Assembly (NCBI RefSeq): GCF_034718895.1
Contig: NZ_JAYERP010000001.1
Coordinates: forward strand, 310,001-374,000
Reading direction: 5' to 3'
DNA length: 64,000 nucleotides
DNA from: Paenibacillus phoenicis
GTDB lineage: Bacteria > Bacillota > Bacilli > Paenibacillales > Paenibacillaceae
The notes below the pieces were generated by a model, which did not search any database, had not been told where the DNA came from, and saw only the letters and a list, made by a program, of their open reading frames with translations. The translations under genes were made by a program, and so were the position numbers. Shown here piece after piece: positions 26,582-34,410 of this stretch; positions within the stretch are counted from its first letter, which is position 1, and each line of letters opens with the position of its first letter.

Positions 26582-27364
26582 ATGGATCGGCTTGAGTTTA
26601 TCGGCACCGGGGATGCGATGGGCGTTCCTAGAGTGTATTGTGATTGCGAGGTGTGCGGGGAAGCGCGCAGCTCCGGTGTGAACCGGAGGTATCGCGCTCT
26701 GGTGGCGGTGGAAGGTGAAGAGGGCGGCTTCCTAATCGATTGCGGACCGGATTGGCGGTCCGGGATGGAGCGGCGAGGGCAGCGTTTTGCGGAGCAAATT
26801 CTGATCACGCACGCCCATTTCGACCATATTGGCGGACTGCCCGAATGGGCCGATGCCTGCCGCTGGCTGGGTAGACGGGGACAATTGTATGCTCCGCAGG
26901 AGGTGTTGGACACGATCCTTCGCCAGTTCCCTTGGCTGGGCAGCCATTTAGATCTGCATGCCGTTGGCGCGGAGGGCACTCGCCTAGCCCGGTGGCAGAT
27001 TTCCGCGTGGAAGGTCTTCCACGGCAAAAACGGCTTTTCGTACGCCTATCGATTAGAGAAAGATGGCTTCACCTGGGCTTACTGCTCGGATTCCATCGCC
27101 TTGCCAGAGGATCAAAAGCAGCCGTTGTTTGGCCTTGATCTGCTGGTGCTGGGCACAAGCTTTTATCACGAAACCGCCGAATTTACGACCCGGTCGGTGT
27201 ATGACGTGAAGGAGGCACTGGAGTTGTTGAACGAGATTCGGCCGACGCGGACGGTATTCACGCATCTGTCGCATGACATCGATCTGCGACGCGATTATGG
27301 ACTGCCAGAGGGAGTGGAGTTTGCAGTGACGGGAATGCAAATGTCGCTGCAGAAGGGAAAGTAA
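26582..27364 (+). CDS. PhnP-like metallo-beta-lactamase-fold hydrolase
   Basis: The 260-residue MBL-fold protein has the metal motif THAHFDHIGGL (about 76-86), a YCDCEVCGEAR stretch near residue 20 like the structural zinc site of PhnP, and the late His and Asp in FTHLSHDID. PhnP cleaves cyclic ribose phosphodiesters in phosphonate use, but no other phn gene is nearby, so the substrate is open. ATG 26582 follows GGAGGGAGA. It appears monocistronic after a terminator. Confidence 0.82.
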   Translation: MDRLEFIGTGDAMGVPRVYCDCEVCGEARSSGVNRRYRALVAVEGEEGGFLIDCGPDWRSGMERRGQRFAEQILITHAHFDHIGGLPEWADACRWLGRRGQLYAPQEVLDTILRQFPWLGSHLDLHAVGAEGTRLARWQISAWKVFHGKNGFSYAYRLEKDGFTWAYCSDSIALPEDQKQPLFGLDLLVLGTSFYHETAEFTTRSVYDVKEALELLNEIRPTRTVFTHLSHDIDLRRDYGLPEGVEFAVTGMQMSLQKGK

Positions 27365-27427
27365 AGGCTAAGGGGCTCCGAGGGGATTTCCAAAGGATTT
27401 TCAAGGAGATGTACGAGGGATTTACGA

Positions 27428-27569
27428 GCAGATGTACAGCTGTGTTCCAACGGATGCACCGGCGGATGTACGGCTTCGTTTCCCAGCGAATGTCCTAGCG
27501 GATGTCTGAACTTCGTTGCCAACCGTTGTCCAAGCAGATGTCTGAGCTCCGTTTCCAGCGGGCATGATA
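27428..27569. repeat. Four degenerate ~36-bp tandem repeats
   Basis: Units begin GCRGATGT at 27428, 27462, 27498 and 27534 (spacing 34, 36, 36) and share a TTCGTTTCC-like middle. Minus-strand reading gives a 12-residue peptide periodicity, but there is no start context or family likeness, so I treat it as non-coding. Confidence 0.7.
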
Positions 27570-27749
27570 ATGTATGCGAAAATTCGAATACATTTCACCC
27601 ACGTGGAGTCATTTTGACCAAATGTATATGAAATTTCATGCTTATTCACCCCATTTTGACGCAAATGCCCTGAATCTATATGAAAAACCGAATAGATTTC
27701 GAGTTTTGGGCGTTTAACAGCAAATTATATTCGAAATTTCAGCTATATT
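27569..27749. repeat. Array of four ~52-bp units with 7-bp stems and 12-base loops
   Basis: Stems begin at 27569 (AATGTAT/ATACATT), 27621 (AATGTAT with a poor partner), 27673 (AATCTAT/ATAGATT) and 27724 (ATTATAT/CTATATT, partial). Spacing is 52, 52 and 51. Units 1 and 3 differ by a compensatory G-C to C-G swap at the fourth pair. The loops read like GCGAAAATTCGA. The array ends at the HAD-gene terminator. Confidence 0.72.
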
Positions 27750-27750
27750 A

Positions 27751-27784
27751 AAAAAACTAACTGGAAGGATCCAGTTAGTTTTTT
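27751..27784. terminator. Terminator overlapping the HAD-gene stop
   Basis: AAAAAACTAACTGGA / TCCAGTTAGTTTTTT is a perfect stem with a 4-base loop, able to work on both strands. The stop codon of the leftward HAD gene lies inside the stem. Confidence 0.85.
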
Positions 27785-28578
27785 GCATTCAGCACAAACT
27801 TCTCGATGACATGCTTCACGCCGTCTTCATTGTTGCTTAACGTGACATAGTCGGCGATTTCCTTCAGCGCTGGGATGGCATTACCCATCGCCACGCCTAG
27901 GCCGGCGGCTTCGAGCATCTCATGGTCGTTCCAGGAGTCGCCGATAGCGATCGTTTCTGATAAGTCGCAACCAAAATGGGCGGCCAGGAAGCGCAGAGCA
28001 TGGCCCTTGGTGCCTTCCTCATGCATGATTTCCAGGAAGTTCGGCTTCGACTTGGTGATATGAACGCCGTCCCCGAGCAGCTCGCGCAGCTCCGGCGCGA
28101 TTTGGTCCAGGTAATCGGGTTCGTCGATGATCAGCATTTTTGGCGTTGGCTGGGCGACCAGCTTGGCAAAATCCGGCTCCACATAATATTGCGTCCGGTT
28201 CAGCTTGGTGTAGTCGATCAGCTTCTGGTTCTCCTCGCGGGCGTACAGCTTATCGTCAATGTACGTTTGCAGGTGCAGGTTGCGCTCGATGCAGTATTCG
28301 AACAGCTTGCGCGCTGCTTCCATGGGGACGTAACGCTCGTAGAGCACCTTTTCGTCCATCAGGTTTTTGACCAGTGCGCCTTGGTACGTAATAATCGGTA
28401 CGTTAAGTCCCGTTTGACGGGCGATCGCTTGAGCAGATGCGTAAGCGCGGCCGGTAGCCAGCGTGACGACGACGCCCTTGGCCACCGCTTGCTCCAACGC
28501 CTGCTGTGTTGCAGGGGTGACCTCTTTGTCATCATTAATTAAAGTATCATCAATATCGATGGCAATCAGTTTATACAT
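27775..28578 (-). CDS. Cof-type HAD-IIB family phosphatase
   Basis: The 267-residue protein has HAD motif I DIDDTLINDD (residues 7-16), motif II TLATGR, a Cof-type cap domain (about 85-190) and motifs III/IV near KGHALRFLAAHFG and IAIGDSWNDHEML. These enzymes dephosphorylate small sugar phosphates or cofactors such as FMN and PLP; the substrate cannot be set. It follows the EamA gene by 27 bp on the same strand. Confidence 0.9.
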   Translation of the reverse strand: MYKLIAIDIDDTLINDDKEVTPATQQALEQAVAKGVVVTLATGRAYASAQAIARQTGLNVPIITYQGALVKNLMDEKVLYERYVPMEAARKLFEYCIERNLHLQTYIDDKLYAREENQKLIDYTKLNRTQYYVEPDFAKLVAQPTPKMLIIDEPDYLDQIAPELRELLGDGVHITKSKPNFLEIMHEEGTKGHALRFLAAHFGCDLSETIAIGDSWNDHEMLEAAGLGVAMGNAIPALKEIADYVTLSNNEDGVKHVIEKFVLNAKN

Positions 28579-28605
28579 GGTTTCTCTCCTTTAAGGAAGA
28601 TCTCT

Positions 28606-29544
28606 CTATCCAACCGATTCGGGGGATTCAGATTCAACTCCACCCGATTTTAATTCCGCGAGCAGCATGCCTCCCAGAATACATAGACAGCCAAGCCCAG
28701 TGGCCCAGCCTAATTGCTCGCCGCCAAAAAGCACGCCGGTCGCTGCAGCAAAAACCGGTTCCATGGCGAAGATGACCGCGACCCGGGAAGGACTGGTGAA
28801 TTTCTGGCATACTGTCTGGATCCAAAACGCAAATGCACTGGTGGGCCCGATGGAAACGAGCAGCGCAAGCCATACTTCCGGCTGCATCAGTTGACCGGCT
28901 GTTTCGCTCCAGGAAGCGGTGCGCTCGAACAGCAGCGAACCCGCCGCACTGAGGACGCCCACGACCGCCATCTGCAGCGAAGCTAAGGGCAAGGCCGGAT
29001 AACGGGGGGCAAATACGCCGGTATAGGCGACGTGCAGACCGAAACCAACCGCGCACAAAAACACGAGCGCATCCCCCAGGTTCAAGACGAGGCCGGAACT
29101 GCCGGCGAACGCCAGCAGGTAAAGCCCGGCGGCAGCCAGAATTGCGCTAATCCAGGTGAAACGCGAAATTTGATGTTTTAACAGCCAAAAGGACAAAAAA
29201 GGCACGATAACAACAGACAATCCGGTAATAAAACCGGCGTTTGAGGTTGAGGTATACAGCAAGCCAACCGTTTGAAACGTATAGCCTAAAAACAGGAATA
29301 ACCCTAGCAGCGCAGCATGCCCCATCATGCGCCAGGACAATTGCTTCCATTCTTGCCGGTAGAACACGCTAATGATCAAAGCGAGCAGCAGCGCTGCCCC
29401 GATAAAACGGATGCCGTTAAAAGCCAGGGGCGGGAGCACCCGGACCGCATGCTGAACGATCAGAAAGGTGCAGCCCCACATGAACGCCACGAACAACAGC
29501 GCCAAATCCGCCAGGCGGGTGCGGTTCGCGGCAGGCTTATTCAT
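28606..29544 (-). CDS. EamA/DMT family transporter
   Basis: This is an integral membrane protein of about ten helices with two EamA repeats. Typical strings are FVAFMWGCTFLIVQHAVRVLPPLAFNGIRFIGAALLL and GPTSAFAFWIQTVCQKFTSPSRVAVIFAMEPVFAAATG. Such carriers export metabolites or drugs. The ATG ending at 29544 gives 312 residues. A TTG ending at 29577, overlapping the lplA stop, would add 11; neither has a clear ribosome site, so the start is uncertain. Confidence 0.87.
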   Translation of the reverse strand: MNKPAANRTRLADLALLFVAFMWGCTFLIVQHAVRVLPPLAFNGIRFIGAALLLALIISVFYRQEWKQLSWRMMGHAALLGLFLFLGYTFQTVGLLYTSTSNAGFITGLSVVIVPFLSFWLLKHQISRFTWISAILAAAGLYLLAFAGSSGLVLNLGDALVFLCAVGFGLHVAYTGVFAPRYPALPLASLQMAVVGVLSAAGSLLFERTASWSETAGQLMQPEVWLALLVSIGPTSAFAFWIQTVCQKFTSPSRVAVIFAMEPVFAAATGVLFGGEQLGWATGLGCLCILGGMLLAELKSGGVESESPESVG

Positions 29545-29566
29545 AAAAGTAGAAGCCGGATGCTCG

Positions 29567-30571
29567 TCAATCTTCAAGGAAAATCAGCCCGATGAATTCG
29601 TCCAGTTCAACGTTGCCGAAATAGTGCTTCACGTCAACGCCGGCGAGCGCATCCCGTACAGCCGAATCCTCATATTTTACGCCTCTCAGCTTGTCCTCGA
29701 TATCGGCTACGTCGCCGACACCAAAGAAATCGCCGTAAATCTTAATGTTCTGAATATGTCCGTCCTTGATGTTCATGCGCAGATCGATAATGCCGACGGG
29801 GAATTTTTTCGCGTGCTTCACATTGCTCTCCGGCGACAAACCATAGTTCCAATCCCAGTTCTTGTAGCGTTGCTCGGAAATTTCATGGATTTTTGCCCAA
29901 TCCGCTTCCGTCAGCTTATATTGAGGCACTTCGTGCGGTTCCATGCCAAAAATATGCCGCAGCAGCTCAGCGCGGAACTCCTCGATCGTCATTTTGCGAT
30001 CCAGGAAGTCGATGATGTTGGCCACCCGGCTGCGCACGGATTTGGTGCTCTTCGATTTGAATTTTTCCGGATTGGCGTTCAGCGCGGCCTGTACGTTGTC
30101 GAGGTTCAGATTAAACATCAGCGTACCGTGGCTAAACATGCGGCCCCGCGTAGCAAATTGGGCGTTGCCCGAAATCTTCTTCTCCCCAACCTGAAGATCG
30201 TTGCGTCCGGTCATCTCCGCATTAACGCCAAGGGATTTGAGCGCAGCGACCACCGGCTCGGTAAACTTGCGGAAGTTATGGAACGACTCGCCGTCATCCT
30301 TGGTGATGAAGCTGAAATTCAGGTTCCCCAGGTCGTGGTACACCGCACCGCCGCCGGAAAGCCGACGGACGACTTGTACGCCGTTCTCCTTAACGTATTC
30401 CTGATTGATCTCCTCGATGGTGTTCTGATGCTTGCCGATAATGATGGAAGGTGCGTTGATATAAAACAGCAAATAGCTGTCGTCCTCCAGCGGCAAATGT
30501 CTTAAGGCATATTCTTCGATGGCCAAATTGACGGACGCATCGGTAATGCCTTCGTTATCGATAAACAGCAT
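29567..30571 (-). CDS. lplA: Lipoate--protein ligase
   Basis: LplA/LplJ activates free lipoate with ATP and attaches it to lysines of 2-oxoacid dehydrogenases and GcvH. The 334-residue protein has YINAPSIIIGKHQNTIEEIN, RRLSGGGAVYHDLGNLNFSFI (about 70-90) and GNAQFATRGRMFSHGTLMFNL, plus the C-terminal accessory domain. The ATG ending at 30571 has AGGAGG upstream; the frame is open further but the conserved MLFIDNEGIT start is here. EamA and HAD genes follow closely. Confidence 0.93.
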   Translation of the reverse strand: MLFIDNEGITDASVNLAIEEYALRHLPLEDDSYLLFYINAPSIIIGKHQNTIEEINQEYVKENGVQVVRRLSGGGAVYHDLGNLNFSFITKDDGESFHNFRKFTEPVVAALKSLGVNAEMTGRNDLQVGEKKISGNAQFATRGRMFSHGTLMFNLNLDNVQAALNANPEKFKSKSTKSVRSRVANIIDFLDRKMTIEEFRAELLRHIFGMEPHEVPQYKLTEADWAKIHEISEQRYKNWDWNYGLSPESNVKHAKKFPVGIIDLRMNIKDGHIQNIKIYGDFFGVGDVADIEDKLRGVKYEDSAVRDALAGVDVKHYFGNVELDEFIGLIFLED

Positions 30572-30725
30572 GGTTCTCCATCCTCCTATTTTGCGGCCGG
30601 CCGCCTGATTCTCAGGCCCCGGGATGTAGTCATACACGCATACGATTTTATTGTAAACCAATTGGTGTCGAAACCAAAGGGGGAGCAGCGTTTTTTGCCG
30701 GAAAAGAACGCAAAGTTCTTCCTTG

Positions 30726-30754
30726 TTGACGGAAAAAGACGGGACACCGATAAT
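30726..30754 (+). promoter_or_regulatory. Sigma-A promoter of the cobD operon
   Basis: TTGACG (30726-30731) and GATAAT (30749-30754) are separated by 17 bases, about 45 bases before the cobD start codon. No cobalamin riboswitch is present in the short leader, unlike the second cobalamin operon. Confidence 0.65.
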
Positions 30755-30796
30755 GGGGACACCTGAACTTTTTGGAAAGAAAAGAGGAATCGCTCG

Positions 30797-31885
30797 ATGG
30801 AGTTAGAGATTTTTGGCCACGGCGGCGATCTGGTGACGGCTTCGGTCCGGTACGGCGTGGCGGCAGGGGAATGGACGGATTTTAGCGCGAACATCAATCC
30901 GCTGGGGCCACCTCCTGGACTGCTGGATGCGCTGCGCGAGGCGTTGCCCGGCATCGTGCGGTATCCGGATCCCGGGCACCGCGGGCTGGTCAAGCAGTTG
31001 GCTGAGCACCTTCAAGTCGAGGAGGAAATGCTGGTCATTGGCAACGGGGCGGCGGAAAATATGGCACTGGCGCTGCTGGGACTTACTCCGGAGAAGGTTG
31101 GGGTGGTGGAGCCTTGCTTTTCCGAATACCGTACGCTTTCGGAGCAGTTTGGTGCCCAGGTGCAGTTGGTATTTGGAACGGAAGCGCGGGCGTTTAAGGC
31201 CGCGCCGGAGGTGGTGGAGGACCTGATTCGAGAGACGGATTTGGCGTTTATCGGTCAGCCCAACAATCCCAATGGAGTGCAATACAGCTTGGACGAACTG
31301 CGGCGGTTTGCGGCGGCCGGAGAGCGGTACGGCACGTATGTGGTTGTCGACGAAGCGTTTATCGACTTTATTCCGGAACCGAAACGCCGCACGTTGCTGC
31401 CGGAGCTTCGGGATTATCCGCATCTCATCTTGATCCGGTCGATGACGAAGTTTTATGCGATTCCGGGCCTCAGGCTCGGTTACGCGATCACGCATCCGGA
31501 GACGGCCCAGCGCATGCGGGACAAGCAGGTGACCTGGAGCGTCAACTCGTTGGCACTGCTGGCGGGGGAGTATTGCTTGAGGGCGGATGCTTCGTATGAG
31601 CAGGCGACAATCGAGTTGGTGAAGCGACAGCGTGACCTTCTGATGGGTGAGCTGACGCGTCTCGGGTGTCAAACCTGGCCGGGCGAAGCGAACTTCCTGC
31701 TCGTACGGCTGCCGGAGCCGTGGACGGCCGAAACGATGCAAACGGCGCTTGGGCGGCGCGGGGTGCTGGTGCGCAGCTGCGCGATGTATCCGGGGCTGAC
31801 GGAGCGGGATATCCGGCTGGCGGTGAAGGATGAGCCGGCCTGCAGCAAGCTGCTGCGGGAGCTGGAAGCAATCATGCGCGGCTAA
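30797..31885 (+). CDS. cobD: Threonine-phosphate decarboxylase CobD
   Basis: CobD is a PLP enzyme that makes (R)-1-aminopropan-2-ol phosphate from threonine phosphate for the cobamide nucleotide loop. The N-terminal GHGGDLVTASVRYG and FSANINPLGPP motif separates it from histidinol-phosphate aminotransferase. NNPNG and the PLP lysine in IRSMTKFYAIPGLRLGYA (K218) are present. Length 362 is normal. It is first of the run cobD-cbiZ-cbiB-cobC-LLM. Confidence 0.92.
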   Translation: MELEIFGHGGDLVTASVRYGVAAGEWTDFSANINPLGPPPGLLDALREALPGIVRYPDPGHRGLVKQLAEHLQVEEEMLVIGNGAAENMALALLGLTPEKVGVVEPCFSEYRTLSEQFGAQVQLVFGTEARAFKAAPEVVEDLIRETDLAFIGQPNNPNGVQYSLDELRRFAAAGERYGTYVVVDEAFIDFIPEPKRRTLLPELRDYPHLILIRSMTKFYAIPGLRLGYAITHPETAQRMRDKQVTWSVNSLALLAGEYCLRADASYEQATIELVKRQRDLLMGELTRLGCQTWPGEANFLLVRLPEPWTAETMQTALGRRGVLVRSCAMYPGLTERDIRLAVKDEPACSKLLRELEAIMRG

Positions 31886-31975
31886 AGGACGGGTAAGCGT
31901 TCGATGTTGTGCTATTGAACTTAGGTGTATTAAAAGTTGTTGTTGGTGGACTTTCATGTTGGGAGGAAGGGAAGG

Positions 31976-32719
31976 ATGACGATGGGAATGCCTTTTACGG
32001 CGGCCCGTCCGGGCGAAGTGTATGAATCCAAGGTATGGCCCGGCTTAAAGCTGGAATATGGGGAGCGGCATTTGCTGCTGGAGGCGCCGGAGGAGATGGA
32101 CGGACTGAGCAGCGCAGTCTATGGCGGTGGATCTGGCCGGCTGCGCCGGATGGTCAACATCTACGTAGACCGCCAATACCGCTGCGACGATCCGGCGCGG
32201 GACATTGCGGAGTTGCTGGAGCAATGGGGATACCCGGCCGAGGGGACAGCGGGGCTGCTGACGGCGGTCCCGATGCGCTACGCCGCGGTGGCAGAGGAAC
32301 GCGGCGAGGATTTCGCCGTCTTCTGCTGCGCGACGGCGGGGGCGTCGAACGCCGCGCGGGCGGGCGTTCGGCGGACGACGTTCCCGGCCTCATGGACGCC
32401 GGGAACGATTAATGTGCTGCTGGCCGTGGATGGGCGGCTGACGCCGGCGGCGATGGTCAACGCCGTAATGACGGCGACGGAGGCCAAGACGGCCGCGCTG
32501 GGCGATCTCGGCGTGCAAGACGCCGAGAACGGGCTTGCGGCCACCGGCACCACGACCGACGCGGTCGCGCTTGGCGTGAGTCAGCGGGCCGACTGGCCGC
32601 TGCTGCACGCTTACGCGGGCACCGCGACGGACCTGGGCGGCACGGTGGGCCGCCTGGTGTACGCCGCCGTAGGCGAGTCGCTGCGCGCTGCGGCCGCAGG
32701 CGCGGGGGCGCGCCGATGA
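31976..32719 (+). CDS. cbiZ: Adenosylcobinamide amidohydrolase CbiZ
   Basis: CbiZ removes the aminopropanol arm of adenosylcobinamide (and can open pseudocobalamin) to give adenosylcobyric acid, letting the cell remodel imported corrinoids. Family strings here are FCCATAGASNAARAG, TINVLLAVDGRLTPAAMVNAVMTATEAKTAAL and ATGTTTDAVALGVS. The ATG at 31976 after GGAGGAAGGG gives 247 residues. The end overlaps cbiB by 4 bases. The second half is far richer in GC than the surroundings. Confidence 0.88.
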   Translation: MTMGMPFTAARPGEVYESKVWPGLKLEYGERHLLLEAPEEMDGLSSAVYGGGSGRLRRMVNIYVDRQYRCDDPARDIAELLEQWGYPAEGTAGLLTAVPMRYAAVAEERGEDFAVFCCATAGASNAARAGVRRTTFPASWTPGTINVLLAVDGRLTPAAMVNAVMTATEAKTAALGDLGVQDAENGLAATGTTTDAVALGVSQRADWPLLHAYAGTATDLGGTVGRLVYAAVGESLRAAAAGAGARR

Positions 32720-33687
32720 TGGCGGCGTGGTGGGTGGTGCCGGTCGCGTATGCGCTCGACCGGCTGCTCGGCGATCCGCGCTGGCTCCCCCACCCGGTGG
32801 TGGGGATGGGCAAGGCGATCGCCGCGCTCGAGGCGGCCATCCGCCGCCTCGTCCCGCCCCGCCGCTACCGCGCGGCGGGGGTGCTGCTGCCGCTGGTCGT
32901 AGCCGGCGGCAGCTTTGCCCTGACCTGGGCGCTGCTGCGCCTGCTCGCCCAGGTCAGCCCGTGGCTGGCGGCCGCGGTGGAGGCCGCCCTCATCTGGACG
33001 ACGATCGCCGCCAAAGGCTTGCGGGAAGCGGGCATGGACGTGGCCGGCCACCTGCTGCGCGGTGACCTGCCCGCCGCCCGCCGTGCGCTTGGCATGATCG
33101 TCGGACGCGACACGGCGCACCTGGATGCGCCGGAGATCACGCGCGGCGCCGTCGAGACCGTCGCCGAGAACATCGTCGACGCGGTGGTGTCGCCGCTCGT
33201 TTTTGCGCTGCTGGGCGGCGCCCCGCTGGCGATGGCGTACCGGGCGGTCAACACCCTCGATTCGATGGTCGGCTACAAGAACGACAAATACATCGATCTC
33301 GGCTGGGCCTCCGCCCGGCTGGACGACATCGCCAATTTCATCCCCGCCCGGCTGACGGCGCTATTGCTGTTCGCCGCAGCCTGGGCTTTGCGGCTGGATG
33401 CCCGCGGCGCGCGGCGAGCGGTACGCCGCGATGCCCCCAAGCATCCGAGCCCGAACAGCGGCTACCCGGAGGCCGCGGTGGCCGGGGCGCTGGGCGTGCG
33501 GCTCGGGGGAGAAAATTCCTACCACGGCGTCGTATCGTTCCGCGCTTATATGGGGGAGAAAACCCGCGAGCTGGTGCCCGAGGACGTAGCCAGCACGGCC
33601 CGCTTGATGTTCTGGGCCGCCAATGCCACGGTGATCCTGGGAACGGGGATCTGGATTGCGGTCACCGGGAATTGGGGTTGGATATAG
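32716..33687 (+). CDS. cbiB: Adenosylcobinamide-phosphate synthase CbiB
   Basis: CbiB joins adenosylcobyric acid to aminopropanol phosphate at the membrane. The 323-residue protein has several hydrophobic segments and the family marks LDRLLGDPRWLPHPVVGMG, IVGRDTAHLD, AENIVDAVVSPL, NTLDSMVGYKNDKYIDLGWASARLDDIANFIPAR and PNSGYPEAAVAGALGVRLGG. It is translationally coupled to cbiZ (ATGA overlap). Some databases call this gene cobD; the operon's first gene is the decarboxylase. Confidence 0.95.
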   Translation: MMAAWWVVPVAYALDRLLGDPRWLPHPVVGMGKAIAALEAAIRRLVPPRRYRAAGVLLPLVVAGGSFALTWALLRLLAQVSPWLAAAVEAALIWTTIAAKGLREAGMDVAGHLLRGDLPAARRALGMIVGRDTAHLDAPEITRGAVETVAENIVDAVVSPLVFALLGGAPLAMAYRAVNTLDSMVGYKNDKYIDLGWASARLDDIANFIPARLTALLLFAAAWALRLDARGARRAVRRDAPKHPSPNSGYPEAAVAGALGVRLGGENSYHGVVSFRAYMGEKTRELVPEDVASTARLMFWAANATVILGTGIWIAVTGNWGWI

Positions 33688-33723
33688 TCGGAATCGTGGG
33701 CACGCAGGGGAGGTGGAAAGAGG

Positions 33724-34410
33724 ATGAATGTGGAATGGTGGCTGGTTCGCCACGGCCTTACAGCATGGAACACGGAACGCCGATATCAAGGCCACAGCGA
33801 TCCCCCGTTGCTGCCGGGAGAAGCGTCGGGTTTAACCGAACTGCGCCGGGAACTGGAAGGGGTAAACTTTGCAGCGGTGTATGCCAGCGACTTGCGGCGC
33901 TGTTTGGAAACGTTGGCTTGGGCCCGTCCCGATCTGCTGGACAAGGTGCACATCGACCCCCGGCTGCGGGAAATGAACTTTGGCCAGTGGGAAGGCCAAA
34001 CCTATGAGATGCTCAAGGATGACGAGCGGTACCGAGCCTGGATCGATGACCCGCAGGCGATAACGCCGCCCGGCGGCGAATCGTGGCAGGCTTTTCAATC
34101 GCGCGTATCGGAGGTATGCCGGGATCTGCTGGAGCGTTCTGGAGCTGTGAAGGGGACGGTCTCGGGCCCCCTAAACCGGGCCAGCGACCAACCCGCGGAG
34201 CCTCTTTCGCTAGGGCTGGCGCCGCAACCCTCAGCATCAGCGCAAGAACCTTTGCGCCTGCTGATCGTCACCCACGGCGGCGTTATGTCGTTGCTTTGTT
34301 CGCTGCTGCAGCCCGGCCTGGGGTTTTGGGATACCCATGTTGGGCCGGGCGGGATTCAACGTTTGTATTTTCAAGGGCAAGAAGAATCAGAAGGGGGGAA
34401 AGGAAGTTGA
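33724..34410 (+). CDS. cobC: Histidine phosphatase, probable alpha-ribazole phosphatase CobC
   Basis: The 228-residue phosphoglycerate-mutase-like protein has the phosphohistidine motif LVRHGLTAWN at residues 8-17, Arg/Glu features LREMNFGQWEGQTYE and a late THGGVMS. Its place in a cobamide operon suggests CobC, which dephosphorylates alpha-ribazole or cobalamin phosphate. A Pro/Ser-rich insert of about 35 residues (near 140-178) interrupts the usual fold length. Its stop codon overlaps the TTG start of the next gene. Confidence 0.82.
   Translation: MNVEWWLVRHGLTAWNTERRYQGHSDPPLLPGEASGLTELRRELEGVNFAAVYASDLRRCLETLAWARPDLLDKVHIDPRLREMNFGQWEGQTYEMLKDDERYRAWIDDPQAITPPGGESWQAFQSRVSEVCRDLLERSGAVKGTVSGPLNRASDQPAEPLSLGLAPQPSASAQEPLRLLIVTHGGVMSLLCSLLQPGLGFWDTHVGPGGIQRLYFQGQEESEGGKGS

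Noticed and set aside
26451..26681. 76-codon plus-strand open frame between the anti-sigma and PhnP-like genes
   Set aside because: It crosses the terminator at 26461-26498 and overlaps the PhnP-like gene in another frame, with no ribosome site.
27295..27664. Two minus-strand open frames with 12-residue periodicity
   Set aside because: The periodicity is explained by the 36-base tandem DNA repeats; the frames have no start signals and run into the hairpin array.
27569..27749. Possible CRISPR array
   Set aside because: Units are degenerate hairpins without near-identical repeats or unique spacers of constant length, and no cas gene is in the window.
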